A stretch of DNA of 64,000 nt, taken from positions 1 to 64,000 of the forward strand of contig CAJNDS010000529.1 in NCBI GenBank assembly GCA_905221605.1, written 5' to 3'. Below the pieces are notes generated by a model, which was not told where the DNA came from, searched no databases, and saw nothing but the letters and a program-made list of their open reading frames with translations. The stretch's first letter is position 1; each line of letters opens with the position of its first letter. The stretch comes from Symbiodinium natans. Its lineage: Eukaryota; Sar; Dinophyceae; Suessiales; Symbiodiniaceae. Below, one piece after another: positions 42,070-51,742 of this stretch. A program made the translations under genes and the position numbers.

Positions 42070-42321
42070 GTAGGCCCGAAACCCTAACCTTGAAGGCCAA
42101 AAGCCCCAAGCCCCACGCCCCACCACGAACTGCACCCGCCAAGAAAAGAAAGACAGCCCTCGAACCCTTGTGCGGAGTATGAGCGTATAGGTAACTTAGG
42201 GTCAGGGTTTCGGGTTATAAGGGGAGTAGAGCTTGTGAAGTAGCACAAAGCCCCCCTCAAATTCGAAAGGTTTAAGGTTTAGGGTTTAGGGTTTAGGGGT
42301 TTTTCAAGCAAACTCAGTCAG

Positions 42322-42334
42322 GGAGCACGATATG
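42322..42334 (+). CDS. possible 13-nt microexon
   Basis: Between GTCAG and G|GTGAGG. Reads GARY plus one G and restores phase between 42069 and 42460. Proposed on phase alone. Confidence 0.3.
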
Positions 42335-42459
42335 GTGAGGCCGCAGCCGGCTCCTGTAGCCCCAATTCCTTGAAACCCATGAACCCTTACATCCTACATG
42401 TTCAATCCTTCTCTCAGAACCCTCAAGCCTAAACCCTAAACCCTAAACCCTAAACCCAG

Positions 42460-42562
42460 AATTCGAGTTCTACCCTGAGCTAGCGCCTCTCCTCCAAGCG
42501 GACTGGCGCGCACCATGCTGGTCATTCTGTCAGCTGCTGCCAGGCGCATCCTCGGCTTCTTT
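42460..42562 (+). CDS. exon, long gene
   Basis: After TAAACCCAG, reads FEFYPELAPLLQADWRAPCW then SFCQLLPGASSAS, ending TT|GTTATT where a (TTA)n microsatellite supplies the donor. Confidence 0.65.
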
Positions 42563-42632
42563 GTTATTATTATTATGATTATTATTGTGATTATTATTGT
42601 TATTTTTATTGTTATTATTATGATTATAAATA
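42563..42632. repeat. (TTA)n/(ATT)n microsatellite at an intron start
   Basis: Imperfect trinucleotide tract beginning at the exon end. Confidence 0.8.
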
Positions 42633-42757
42633 TTTCCCAAAATAGGGTGGGGGGTGGGGGGGTACCCCGTTGATACCCCACACAGAATACAATCCCTTTC
42701 AAGGGACCCCCAAAAAGGGTACATTCTTTTTTTGAGAAACCCCCATTTCAGGATCGA
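42632..42757 (-). mobile_element. introner family B copy, reversed
   Basis: TTTCCCAAAATAGGG at the left and GGGACCCCCAAAAAGGGTAC...GAGAAACCCCCATTTCAG at the right match the family at 55154 in the opposite direction. Confidence 0.55.
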
Positions 42758-43008
42758 GAGATAAGGATGTAGGGTCTGAAGATCAACCCTCAACCACAAA
42801 AGTCTTCAAGGTGTGCATTGATGATTTAGTAGGGTGATCCTAGGTTGAGGGGCTTTCTCAAAGATCTTTGGGTCTGGAACCGTATCCTAGCAACAAGCTT
42901 TCGGAAATATGTTTTCGGCAAGGAAGGGAGAGATCTATGCATGGCACGTGCCTTTAAATTGCAGTGAATGTCTGAATCCTGAATCTTGACAACCAAAATG
43001 TGCTGAAA

Positions 43009-43107
43009 CTTGGGATGGTCCGCCTTATACCAGTCCTTAATAGGGATTATAGAACCCCTTGTTATAATCTCTATGAAGGACTGTTCGTATAACGGGGAGC
43101 ATCCCAA
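43009..43107 (+). mobile_element. introner-like inverted-repeat element (family C)
   Basis: CTTGGGATGGTCCGCCTTAT...CAGTCCTTAATAGGGATTATAG at the left, AGGACTGTTCGTATAACGGG...GCATCCCAA at the right. Confidence 0.7.
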
Positions 43108-43524
43108 CCCCTTAACCCTAAAGCAGCTCGCTTTTGCGAGACCCACATCGCCACAGGTACGACTCCAGGGTCTTCGGGGCTCCTGTGCACTCCTACATTG
43201 TTACATGCCTACACCCTACCTAAGCTACTAATTGCTTAAGAACACCGAAAGAATACAAATATTCTTCCTTATTCATAATGTAGGGATTGTTTTTTTAAAT
43301 ATTCTTTTGGGGGTCTTAAGCAAATAGTAGTAGGAGAAGAGGCATGCCTAGACAAACATGTACCCTAAACTCCCAGTCTGTCACCCTCAACCAGCGAATC
43401 CAGGTCGTTTGCTCTAGGTACTCCATTCCCTAAGCCCCTAAACCCTAAGCCCCTAAACCCTAAACCCTAAACCCTAAGCCCGAAACCCTAAACCCTAAAC
43501 CCTAAACCCTCATTCGCCCTTAAG

Positions 43525-43623
43525 CTTCGTGAGCCGGAGATTTCACTCGAAGCCGGTGGAGGAGGTGGTCAAGAGGAGCACGCCGAGGCTGGCCAGCAAA
43601 GCGCAGGCGCCCTCCTGCATGGA
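43525..43623 (+). CDS. exon, long gene
   Basis: After CCTTAAG, reads VSRRFHSKPVEEVVKRSTPR then LASKAQAPSCM, ending GGA|GTTTGG. First C completes Phe from 42562. Confidence 0.7.
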
Positions 43624-43929
43624 GTTTGGGGTTTAGGGTTTAGGATTTAGGGTTTCGAGTTTAGGGTTTAGGGTTTAGGGTTTAGAGTTTAGGGTTTAGG
43701 GTTTAGGGTTTAGGGTTTAGGTTTGTAGGGTTTATGGGGTTTCGGGTTGGGACTTATGCCAAAATTTCTTGTGTAAGAACATACTGATGTTGTTGCCAGA
43801 AGCCACCCCTTTTGGGGTCCCTTTATATAATATAGGACGCTCTATATGAAAATACCCTGGCCCAGGACCCAGGGAACCTAAACCCTAAACCCTAAACAAA
43901 CCCTAAACCGTGGGCGGCCATGATTTCAG

Positions 43930-43960
43930 AGAGCTGCCCCGTTCTAAGGACTGGCTACAT
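43930..43960 (+). CDS. exon, long gene (31 nt)
   Basis: After GATTTCAG, reads ELPRSKDWLH, ending CAT|GTGGGG. Phase joins both sides. Confidence 0.6.
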
Positions 43961-44189
43961 GTGGGGGGGTCGAAGGGGCAGGGTGGCAGGATTCACGGTT
44001 TAGGGTTCAGGGTCTATAGGGTTGAGCACCCCCCAGCCTCGAACCAAAAGCCCTGAGGGTTTAGTGTTTAGGGTTTAGGGTTCAGGGTTTAGGGTTTAGG
44101 GTTTAGGGTTCAGGGTTCAGGGTTCAGGGTTTAGGGTTTAGGGTTTAGCCCTCAACACGATCTCCCAACCCTGGTATTTCTCCGGCCAG

Positions 44190-44251
44190 AACTTGGTCCA
44201 AGAGCTTTGCCGCCTGGAACCCAAGGACCCTTTGCTGCAGAGCCTTTGTAG
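44190..44251 (+). CDS. exon, long gene
   Basis: After CCGGCCAG, reads NLVQELCRLEPKDPLLQSLC, ending GTAG|GTGTCG. Strong. Confidence 0.7.
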
Positions 44252-44285
44252 GTGTCGGGGGTTTAGTTTTAGGGTTTGGCGTTCA

Positions 44286-44413
44286 GGGTTCAGGGTTCAG
44301 GGTTCAGGGTTTAGGGTTTAGGGTTTAGGGTTTAGGGTTTAGGGTTTAGGGTTTAGGGTTTAGGGTTTAGGGTTCAGGGTTTAGGGTTTAGGGTTTAGGG
44401 TTTAGGGTTTAGA
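44286..44413 (+). repeat. TTCAGGG then TTTAGGG array
   Basis: Four TTCAGGG units followed by about 14 TTTAGGG units; intron between 44251 and 44495. Confidence 0.9.
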
Positions 44414-44494
44414 GCGAGTTGAGAGGCTGAAACCCTAACCGTAAACTCTTGAAGCCCACTTCGGGGCTGTTCAGTTTCCCCATCTGCGTTTCAG

Positions 44495-44564
44495 GGAGTG
44501 GCCCTCAGGGCCACAGTCTATGAGTTATAGTAGTTCCCCGAACTGCAGGCGTACCAAGATACTG
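44495..44564 (+). CDS. exon, long gene
   Basis: After CGTTTCAG, reads EWPSGPQSMSYSSSPNCRRT then KIL, ending CTG|GTTTAGGG; first G forms Arg with the prior AG. Confidence 0.6.
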
Positions 44565-44622
44565 GTTTAGGGTTTAGGGTTTAGGGTTTAGGTTTTAGGG
44601 TATTCACCTCCCTCAACTGCAA

Positions 44623-44695
44623 ACCCTAAACCCCAAACCCCAAACCCCAAACCCCAAACCCCAAACCCCAAACCCCAAACCCCAAACCCAAAAAC
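44623..44695 (-). repeat. CCCCAAA (TTTGGGG) array
   Basis: Nine to ten consecutive CAAACCC-C units, a TTTGGGG-type variant not seen in such a run elsewhere here. Confidence 0.85.
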
Positions 44696-44900
44696 CTAAC
44701 AGGGCGGCTGAGCCTCCTGGGTCTGTTGGGGGCTCAGGAGTTTACCATTAGTGAGGCTTATGAACTTTAGGGCACTTAGGGTTTAGGGTTTAGGGTTTAG
44801 GGTTTAGGGTTTAGGATTCCGGGCCTTGGGGTTAAGGGCTTTGGGTGGGGGTCCCTTTCAGAATTTTTTTTGCTGCGTCCGGAGGATCAGCCCCGCCATG

Positions 44901-45004
44901 GTTTCCTAGGACCCAGAGTCCCAGAGTAGGCCCTTATTCCCTTTTTGGGGGGTTTAGGCCAAAAAAAGGTACCCTTTGTGTTCCTAGGATAATCTTGGGT
45001 CTAG
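44901..45004 (+). mobile_element. introner family A copy (GT...AG)
   Basis: GTTTCCTAGGACCCAGAGTC ... AATCTTGGGTCTAG; inverted ends GACCCAGAGTA / AATCTTGGGTC. Confidence 0.65.
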
Positions 45005-45074
45005 ATGGAAGAGTTCAGAGTTCAGTTTTGGAAGGTGGGATTGTGCCTTAACTGGCGGGGAAGTTGGCACTAAG

Positions 45075-45221
45075 GACATCAAGAAGCAGCTGCATGTGAA
45101 CGATGCCTTGGCCAAGCAGTATTCACAGCACATGAACCAGTTCCAGGCCCGAGATGGCTTCGGCTTAGGGTTCGCGAAGCAGATGGGCTGGAATCTTAGG
45201 GCTCTTCTTTTGGGCAAGGGG
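45075..45221 (+). CDS. exon, long gene (49 codons)
   Basis: After CACTAAG, reads DIKKQLHVNDALAKQYSQHM then NQFQARDGFG and LGFAKQMGWNLRALLLGKG, phase 0-0, ending before GTTTAAGC. A GC donor at 45164 would shorten it. Confidence 0.7.
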
Positions 45222-45551
45222 GTTTAAGCCCTAAAGCTTAACCCATACAAAACCCACCATCCAGGTTCTATTCTTCCCACCCCGTCCACCCCCCCCCCCT
45301 CCACCCTCCACCACCACCACCACCCCCCACAAGCCCTGAAGAGATTGCGGCTTGGGCTGGGAGGGAGTGCTCCATGCGGGTGTTAGCCGAAAGGTCCTTC
45401 TTGGGGGGGAGGGGGTGTCAGTAGCATTTGGGGGTTAGGCTTCGAATTTAGGGCGCAAAACTTATCTGGGAGCAAACGGGCATCCTGCAGCCCATCTTGA
45501 GGACCCCCCCTAATCCTTCCCAAGCGCTACTGCACCCTGTAGGCCAAACAG

Positions 45552-45643
45552 CCTGTGCCATGCTGCTGTCTCTATGACACCTCGCTCTTCAACGCGACGC
45601 GGTTCGCGGAGTTCGACGAGGAGTTCCACAACCAGTTATGGGG
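45552..45643 (+). CDS. exon, long gene
   Basis: After CCAAACAG, reads PVPCCCLYDTSLFNATRFAE then FDEEFHNQLW. Ends directly at the family E introner (GTTCTTAAGG). Confidence 0.7.
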
Positions 45644-45737
45644 GTTCTTAAGGGAGGGGGCCCCCCCCACCACTCCCTAAGGCTCCCTAAGGTTCCCTAG
45701 GTACCTACCCCCCTTGAACCCCTTCCCTTAAGAACCA
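45644..45737 (+). mobile_element. introner-like inverted-repeat element (family E)
   Basis: GTTCTTAAGGGAGGGGG / CCTTCCCTTAAGAACC. Supplies the donor GT for exon 45552-45643. Relatives at 48729 and 58247. Confidence 0.75.
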
Positions 45738-46163
45738 CATAAACCAGAGTTCGTATTTGGGTGGGGCCCGGAAGGGGTAAGGGATTTTGGGGGTTCAGGT
45801 TGGCGTTTGGGAGCTTAGGGTTTGGGCTTTTTGGGGCTTCTGTAATTAAACCCAATACTCCGAGGTTCCAAGACCTGCTTTTGTAGGTTTCCTAAGAATC
45901 CTATAAGAGGTTGATGGTAATTTCCTACAAAACACGTAGGATCACGTGGGTGTAGGACTTTTGGGCATTGAAAGTGAGGATGCGCCTGGAGCTTGCTTAA
46001 AACAGAAGGGGTCCCCTGAATATACCGTTTGTGTTGGTTTAAGTAGTAGGGGTTAGGGTTTCAGGTTTGGGGCTTAGGGCCTAGGGTCTAGGGTTTAGGG
46101 CTTGGGGCTTGGGGCTTGGGGTTCAGGGTTCAGTTTTAGAGCTGCGGATTCCCCCCACTCAAG

Positions 46164-46241
46164 ATCGGGATCCCCAACTCTGAGTCCCACCGCGCGCACA
46201 TTCTGGCCTCTAGTGTGTCGGATAGCTCATACGGAGCCCTC
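46164..46241 (+). CDS. exon, long gene (3' end approximate)
   Basis: After CACTCAAG, reads IGIPNSESHRAHILASSVSD then SSYG. Another frame is open; a GC donor before CCTCAACCC is likely. Confidence 0.55.
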
Positions 46242-46306
46242 AACCCTAAACCCGAAATCCTAAACCCGAAATCCTCAACCCTAAACCTCTTTTCCTACTT
46301 CAAAAG

Positions 46307-46358
46307 CGTGGGCAAAGGTCCGGCGGGCCTATGCCCACGGAAGTTTGTGCCTTTGGCT
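46307..46358 (+). CDS. possible exon
   Basis: After TTCAAAAG, reads VGKGPAGLCPRKFVPLA; donor not clear. Confidence 0.35.
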
Positions 46359-46726
46359 AGGGCCTTGCTGGCCTGATGCTTTAGGATTTAGAGCTACTGG
46401 GCCTTGAGCTTTAGGGTTCAGGGGCGACTGGGCCTTGGGCTTTAGGGTTTCGGGGCTACTGGGTTTTAGGGTTTAGGGCTACTGGGCCTCTGGGTGAAGG
46501 GAATATAATGTTGTGGGATCCACTGGGCGGGTGGGGTTTAGGGTTCAGGGTTTAGGGTTTAGGGTTTAGGGCTTAGGGTTTAGGCTTTAGGCTTTAGGGT
46601 TTAGGGTTTAGGGTTTCTCCGTATCTTGCCGAGCAGTGAATGCTTGAACTTGAGATGCTGAACAAACTCTACACCCTAAACCCTAAGTCCTAAATCCTAC
46701 ACTCGTACTGTTGGAGGATGACGCAG

Positions 46727-46777
46727 ACTGGGCGAACACCCATGTGCGAATCTTCTCTGGTCCTGGGCCCCGGGGGG
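46727..46777 (+). CDS. exon, long gene
   Basis: After GACGCAG, reads WANTHVRIFSGPGPR, ending before GGTTCC. Confidence 0.5.
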
Positions 46778-47303
46778 GTTCCAGGCTTTATGGCTTCTGT
46801 TGTTGGGAGTTTAGGGTTCAGGGTTGAGGATTTAATTAGGGTTTGGGGTTTAGGGTACTAGAGATATGCCATTATGCCATACCTTTGCTTCGGGGGTTTT
46901 AGGCACGTAGCTCACTCCAAGATACCTCCAACACTAAGCCCTCAACCTTAAACTCGAAGCCCGAAGCCCTGAACCCCATACCCTAAACCTCGGAGCCCCA
47001 AAAACCCTAAACCCTAAACCCTAATCCCTGAACCAAGCTGAGGCCTCTACGGCTTTCTCCGGCCCTTCGATGAGATTCAGACGCCTGGTTCCCGGGGCCC
47101 TCGATGCAGGGAACCTGAAGCCTCTTAAGCCTTAGGCGGGGCCTTTAGGGTTTAGGGACTAGGGTCTAGGGTTTTGGGTTTTGGGTTTTACGGTTTACGC
47201 TTTACGGTTTAGGGTTCAGGGTGCAGGGTTTAGAGCCTGTTGGGCTTAAGGGTTTAGGCACAGGCCCTCTCGGCCCCCTTCTCATCCACTGCTACTTCTG
47301 CAG

Positions 47304-47369
47304 GGCGCAGGGATGCCTCTTCTAGTCGTCCTAACTCCTCGGGCTACTTGTGTTTCGAGCTTGCCCAAA
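47304..47369 (+). CDS. exon, long gene
   Basis: After TTCTGCAG, reads RRDASSSRPNSSGYLCFELA then Q, ending CAAA|GTTCAG. Confidence 0.55.
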
Positions 47370-47522
47370 GTTCAGAAGCCTAAACCCTAATTCCTGAACC
47401 CTAAACCCTAAACCCTAAACCCTAAACCCTAAACCCTAAACCCTAAACCCTAAACCCTCAACCCTAAACCCTAAACCCTAAACCCCAACCATTCCAAACA
47501 AAGCCTGACCGGCCAGGCTCAG

Positions 47523-47577
47523 CTTGCCCGTGGGCTTGAGCACCAAGCTCAAGAACAGCAAGGCGCACGTCTGGTGG
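47523..47577 (+). CDS. exon, two frames open
   Basis: After GGCTCAG, reads LPVGLSTKLKNSKAHVWW up to TGG|GTTTAGGG; the frame LARGLEHQAQEQQGARLV is equally open. Confidence 0.5.
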
Positions 47578-48125
47578 GTTTAGGGTTTAGGGTTTAGGGT
47601 TCAGGGTTCAGGGTTCAGGGTTTAGGGTTTAGGGTTTAGGGTTTAGGATTTAGGGTTTCGTGCTTAGGGTTCGGGGTGCAAGGTGTTTTAGCTCAAGAAC
47701 CTCCCCCGCCCCCCCACCCCCTCATGGTGATAAGGGCAATATACGGATTGTTGTCTTTCATTTGCGGGAGGGTTCTTAAACAAATAGTAGATAGGGTCTA
47801 GGGTTATAGGGTTTGTAGGGTTTGTGTGGTTCATAGGGTGCATAGGGTTTGGGGGGTTTCTAGCCTTGAGAGGGCTTATGGGGGACAGGGTTCATAGGCT
47901 TCGTGGGACTTATAGGGTTCAGGGTTTAGGGGGTTCAGGGTTCACTTGGTTTACAGTATAATTCGGGTCTGCAGGGTTTATAGGTGTATATATGGGGCTC
48001 ATAGCGTTTTAGATTTGTAGGGTTTACAGGGTGTTTTGCGGGCTTTCGGGGAAAAAACGTTCTGGAATCCCTATGTGACCCCCCCCCCCCCCCCCTGAAC
48101 CCATCGAGGTGTCCTCCCTACGCCC

Positions 48126-48231
48126 CCCCCCTCCCCACACACCCCCTCCCCACACACCCCCTCCCCACACACCCCCTCCCCACACACCCCCTCCCCACAC
48201 ACCCCCTCCCCACACGCACCCTCCCCACAGT
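48126..48231. repeat. 15-bp CCCCTCCCCACACAC tandem repeat
   Basis: Six to seven units; Thr-Pro-Pro-Pro-His reading is an artefact. Confidence 0.85.
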
Positions 48232-48274
48232 TCAAGCCCTAAACCTAAACCATCAATCAATGGGGGAGGTCAAG

Positions 48275-48307
48275 TTCATGGGCTCTTTGGCGGTTACCCA
48301 CAATAGG
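48275..48307 (+). CDS. exon, long gene
   Basis: After GGTCAAG, reads FMGSLAVTHNR, ending before GTTCAGGG. Confidence 0.45.
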
Positions 48308-48392
48308 GTTCAGGGTTTGGGGTTTAGGGTTTGGGGTTTAGGGTTTAGGGTTTCGGGTTTAGGGTTTAGAGGTAATCAACAAAAGACTCTAG

Positions 48393-48435
48393 TTTCGCCA
48401 GAACTTGCCAGATGGTTCAGGAGGATTGTCGCCTC
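48393..48435 (+). CDS. exon, long gene
   Basis: After CTCTAG, reads SPELARWFRRIVA, ending CTC|GTGCTA; joins 48582 in phase. Confidence 0.5.
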
Positions 48436-48450
48436 GTGCTAAACCTCAAA

Positions 48451-48552
48451 CTTGGGATGTTCCCCCTTAGACGAACAGTCCTTACTAGGGATTCTAATAG
48501 GGGGTACTATAATCCCGATGAAGGACTGTTAGTATCAGGGGGAACATCCCAA
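48451..48552 (+). mobile_element. introner-like inverted-repeat element (family C)
   Basis: CTTGGGATGTTCCCCCTTAG pairs with TATCAGGGGGAACATCCCAA, and inner GAACAGTCCTTA with GAAGGACTGTT. Lies within the intron 48436-48581. Confidence 0.8.
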
Positions 48553-48581
48553 CCTCAAACTGTTAAGCCCGAAGCCCGCAG

Positions 48582-48639
48582 GCTTTCGCCTTACATCTTC
48601 ATGCCTCGGCATGATCTAGAGTTATTCCTGCGATTTTGA
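48582..48639 (+). CDS. exon, possibly terminal
   Basis: After AGCCCGCAG, reads LSPYIFMPRHDLELFLRF then TGA (48637-48639). Either a real C-terminus or it ends at a GA donor overlapping that TGA. Confidence 0.45.
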
Positions 48640-48660
48640 ACTCTGTTGTGGCTACCCGTG

Positions 48661-48728
48661 ACACATGATGGAGACGGAGAGGGTCTTGAGATCGCGATGG
48701 CTTTCTTCAAGCTGCGGGGCCATGTCTA
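48661..48728 (+). CDS. exon-like segment before a family E introner
   Basis: Reads THDGDGEGLEIAMAFFKLRG then HV, ending at the introner start. I see no clean acceptor, so the 5' end is arbitrary. Confidence 0.4.
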
Positions 48729-48815
48729 GGGTTCTAAAGGGAGGGGGGTTCGACGGGCGGTCTGTAACCGTTCCCAAATACTCCCCAGTACTGCCGAAGG
48801 CTCGCTAAGCTTCCC
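48729..48815 (+). mobile_element. partial family E introner-like element
   Basis: Begins GGGTTCTAAAGGGAGGGGGG and shares CTCCCCAGTACT and TTCCCTAA with 58247-58357; right end not found. Confidence 0.5.
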
Positions 48816-48840
48816 TAATCCGAGCTCCTGTTTGATTAGG

Positions 48841-48995
48841 TGGGGGCCCCCCCCCCCCTCCCCTCCCCCCCCCCCCTCCCCCCCCTCCCCCCCCCCTCCC
48901 CCCCCTCCCCCCCCCCCCCCCCCTCCCCCCCCCTCCCCCCCCCCCTCCCCCCCCCTCCCCCCCCCCTCCCCCCCCTCCCCCCCCTCCCCCCCCCA
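48841..48995. repeat. CnT tract
   Basis: C runs of 6-17 broken by single T. Low complexity. Confidence 0.85.
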
Positions 48996-49072
48996 CAATA
49001 AGGAATGCAGGGTTCCGCAATAGTTGGACCATGGCCCTGTATTGATTCTCTATAAAAAACAATAGGCTGCAG

Positions 49073-49134
49073 ATCCCTGAGGTGCTGTAGCTTCGCATCT
49101 CCGCAAGCAAAACAAGAAGCCTGCCGACAGATTT
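49073..49134 (+). CDS. exon, long gene
   Basis: After GGCTGCAG, reads SLRCCSFASPQAKQEACRQI, ending ATTT|GTGAAC. Confidence 0.5.
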
Positions 49135-49290
49135 GTGAACGCCCACCAAAAAAACTCCTTTAAATGTGGGGGGTATCCCCATACGAAATCCACCCTAATG
49201 GAAAGTAGTCTTCCGCCGGGCTTCCGGCCGAAAAATTCTTTAAATGTGGGGGGTCTGATTAAACAGGAGCTCGGATTAAGGCATTGCACA

Positions 49291-49592
49291 TCTGTCTGGA
49301 ATTGGCCTTCCTTTAACAACTAAACCCCTAAACCCTTAAGCCCTAAACCCTAAGCCCTAAACCCTAGACCCTAAACCCTAAACCCCCTTAAACCCTGTAA
49401 CGTTTCCACCCCTAGCCCCGGATTGAATCTCATGCTCAGGGTTCATGGTGGAAGGCCCAGACCACAAGGCCGAAACCTAAGGTTTAGGGTGTAAGGTTTA
49501 GGGTTTAGGGTTTAGGGTTTAGGGCTTCGAGCTTAGGTGTTAAGGGTTTAGGGCTTTAGTTGTTAAAGGAAGGCCTTCAATTCCAGACAGAA
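49291..49592. repeat. inverted repeat enclosing opposed telomere-like arrays
   Basis: TCTGTCTGGAATTGGCCTTC (49291 on) is matched in reverse by 49559-49592; inside, CCCTAAA units (49322-49400) face TTTAGGG units (49478-49530). Confidence 0.75.
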
Positions 49593-49750
49593 TCGCAGTA
49601 CAGGAGCCTGAAGAATCACTAGTGGTACCCCCGCCCCCTACCCTCCCTAAATAACAATATCAGTTTCACAAATGAGAAGAATCATGAGAAGTGCACCAAA
49701 ATGCCTTTTCATAATTGAATTAATATATAACCTCGAGCACGCAAACGCAG

Positions 49751-49847
49751 GGCGCTTTCCTTCGAGACTTCTGGCAAGAATCCATCGACAAGGACCGAGT
49801 TTGGGTCATTTATACGCACTACGTGTGTTTGCTCTTGCTGCTTCTGG
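49751..49847 (+). CDS. exon, long gene, two frames open
   Basis: After AACGCAG, reads GAFLRDFWQESIDKDRVWVI then YTHYVCLLLLL, ending CTGG|GTTTAGGG. The frame RFPSRLLARIHRQGPSLGHL is also open and also joins 50009. Confidence 0.6.
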
Positions 49848-50008
49848 GTTTAGGGTTAGGGTTTAGGGTTCCTGGTGGGCTATCACAACTCTAAGCTTTT
49901 GTTTTGATAGCTTGCCGCAGTTTGGGGTTTTGGTTAGGGCTTGGGTTTTATGTTTGAGTCAAGTGGGTTTTAGGCGCGGGTTTAGGAGTTTAGCTCTTGG
50001 GGTTTTAG

Positions 50009-50112
50009 GCCTGCATGCCCTGGACGCACGTCGCAAGCGAATCATGCAAGAGCAGGCGTTGCGGGCAGATGCCTTTTTCCGCCCGCCTTTGAGCTGCATG
50101 TGGCCGAGAACT
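50009..50112 (+). CDS. exon, long gene
   Basis: After GGTTTTAG, reads LHALDARRKRIMQEQALRAD then AFFRPPLSCMWPRT, ending ACT|GTTTAGGG. Confidence 0.65.
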
Positions 50113-50132
50113 GTTTAGGGTTTAGGGTTTAG

Positions 50133-50266
50133 CCGCAACATCATTGCATCTACTGTTCGTGGACGGGAGCGTGCGGTGCAGCGACCAAAACAGTGCCCCG
50201 GTTGCTCAACAGGATATACCAACGGCAGCCGAAGAAACAAGGGAAGCCTTGGCATTTCTTAAAAAG
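50133..50266 (+). CDS. exon, long gene
   Basis: Acceptor is a repeat unit (GGGTTTAG). Reads PQHHCIYCSWTGACGAATKT, VPRLLNRIYQRQPKKQGKPW, HFLK, ending AAAAG|GTTCGG. In phase with 50112 and 50976; another frame (FVDGSVRCSDQ...) is open. Confidence 0.55.
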
Positions 50267-50354
50267 GTTCGGACATGTACAGGGCAGTTCCCGAAACCCT
50301 AAACCCTAAACCCCTGTTGATTTTAAGCCTGAACCGTAAATTTCTTGGCTTGTA

Positions 50355-50593
50355 GGATATATATTTATACTTATATTTATATTTATATTTATATTTATAT
50401 TTATACTTATACCTATATATGTATATACATACAGAGAGAGAGGTGTATCTGTGTATATGCAATTGATACGGGTGAGTACGTGCATTGACACATAGAACGT
50501 GTACATACAGCTGCAAGGGCTGCATTATCAAATAATGGATAAGTATACATAAATACATAAATGTATATACATATACATACACATATGCATCTG

Positions 50594-50625
<32 letters not shown>

Positions 50626-50762
50626 GAAACATGTATACAGACACATACATACATACATACATGCATACATACATATATATATATATACAGACATATGTAC
50701 ATACATACATACATACATACATACATACATACATACATACATACATACATACATGTATGTAT
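50355..50762. repeat. TATATTTA and ACATACAT microsatellites
   Basis: (TATATT)n near 50357-50412, (ATACAT/ACAT)n over 50565-50760. Met/Tyr/Val-rich frames are artefacts. Part of a 700-bp intron. Confidence 0.9.
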
Positions 50763-50791
50763 ATATACATATATACCTAGAAGGAGAAACA

Positions 50792-50813
50792 CAGAGAGAG
50801 AGAGAGAGAGAGG
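50792..50813. repeat. (GA)n microsatellite
   Basis: AGAGAGAGAGAGAGAGAGAG followed by purine-rich sequence to 50850. Confidence 0.85.
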
Positions 50814-50975
50814 GAGGGGGGGGGAAGAAAGAGATAGAGAAAGAGAGAGGCTCGTGCTTCAGTCTTACATGGCATATGAGGCCTGCAGTTTTTATGGGCG
50901 TTATTGTGGGCATGATGGCCATATTATGGGCCTTAGAAGGCTTAGAGGGCTCCTGTTTCTGCACGAAAGGGCTAG

Positions 50976-51058
50976 GTCAGCAAACCGACTGCCACAGCTG
51001 CTTAGCCACTCTCTCGCCTTCAAAGCTCTTTACGAAAATGTTCTTCCGTATGAGGGCA
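50976..51058 (+). CDS. exon, long gene
   Basis: After GGGCTAG, reads SANRLPQLLSHSLAFKALYE then NVLPYEG, ending GCA|GTATAAGG. Phase joins both sides. Confidence 0.65.
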
Positions 51059-51161
51059 GTATAAGGATTATCATCTTCATCATTTTTTGGGTTTCTTAAG
51101 AATAGTAGTTTACAGGCTTCATCTTTTGTCAAACCATAGATACAACCCTGATCCTCCCAAG

Positions 51162-51188
51162 CCTTTGCACTGTCGAGGTGCTGGAGAA
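51162..51188 (+). CDS. exon, long gene (27 nt)
   Basis: After TCCCAAG, reads FALSRCWR, ending GAA|GTAAGC, a good donor. Phase joins both sides. Confidence 0.55.
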
Positions 51189-51209
51189 GTAAGCAACAAC
51201 TGTGCACCG

Positions 51210-51342
51210 GTTTAGGGTTAGGGTTTAGGGTTTAGGGTTTAGGGTTTAGGGTTTAGGGTTTAGGGTTTAGGGTTTAGGGTTTAGGGTTTAGGGTTTAGGG
51301 TTTAGGGTTTAGGGTTTAGGGTTTAGGGTTTAGGGTTTAGGG
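51210..51342 (+). repeat. TTTAGGG array (about 19 units)
   Basis: One of the two longest uniform arrays; intron between 51188 and 51535, followed by introner 51360-51529. Confidence 0.95.
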
Positions 51343-51359
51343 ACCCTGCTTCTGTTAGC

Positions 51360-51529
51360 ATCAAGGGGTATCAGGAGGGACCCGTAGAAGGGACCCTGGT
51401 TCTTATTCCCCTATAGAACCCCCTATATGTACCTTATATAGCCCCTATAGACCCAAGTAATGAGCCCCTAAATAACCCCCAAATAACCCCTAGGGTCCCT
51501 GATCAGGGTCCCTCCTTTAGTCCCTTGAT
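51360..51529 (+). mobile_element. introner-like inverted-repeat element (family H)
   Basis: ATCAAGGGGTATCAGGAGGG (left) and CCCTCCTTTAGTCCCTTGAT (right). The acceptor TAGTAG of the next exon follows at once. Confidence 0.75.
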
Positions 51530-51534
51530 AGTAG

Positions 51535-51601
51535 ACGCCTGGGAGGAAATCGAGGACGCCATGCAGAAACTCTACGTAGCAGGGCCGCACGCGGTTCAAG
51601 G
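51535..51601 (+). CDS. exon, long gene
   Basis: After GATAGTAG, reads AWEEIEDAMQKLYVAGPHAV then Q, ending before GTGCATAG. Confidence 0.7.
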
Positions 51602-51742
51602 GTGCATAGGGTTTAGCTCATCTTTGACTTGCTTTGGTCTTGTTGGGGTTGTTTCGCTGGTGCCCTAAACCCTGAGCCCCAAATCGTAAACCCTATGCCC
51701 TAAACCCGAAACCCGAAACCCGACGACACATGAGACTGACAG

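Noticed and set aside
50160-50200. FVDGSVRCSD resembling the bacterial DUF1559 tail motif
   Set aside because: Very short match in a frame that breaks phase with neighbouring exons; the PQHHCIYCSW frame fits better.
50259-50964. Met/Tyr/Cys/Val-rich ORFs of 170-180 codons
   Set aside because: Products of TATATT, ACAT and GA microsatellites.
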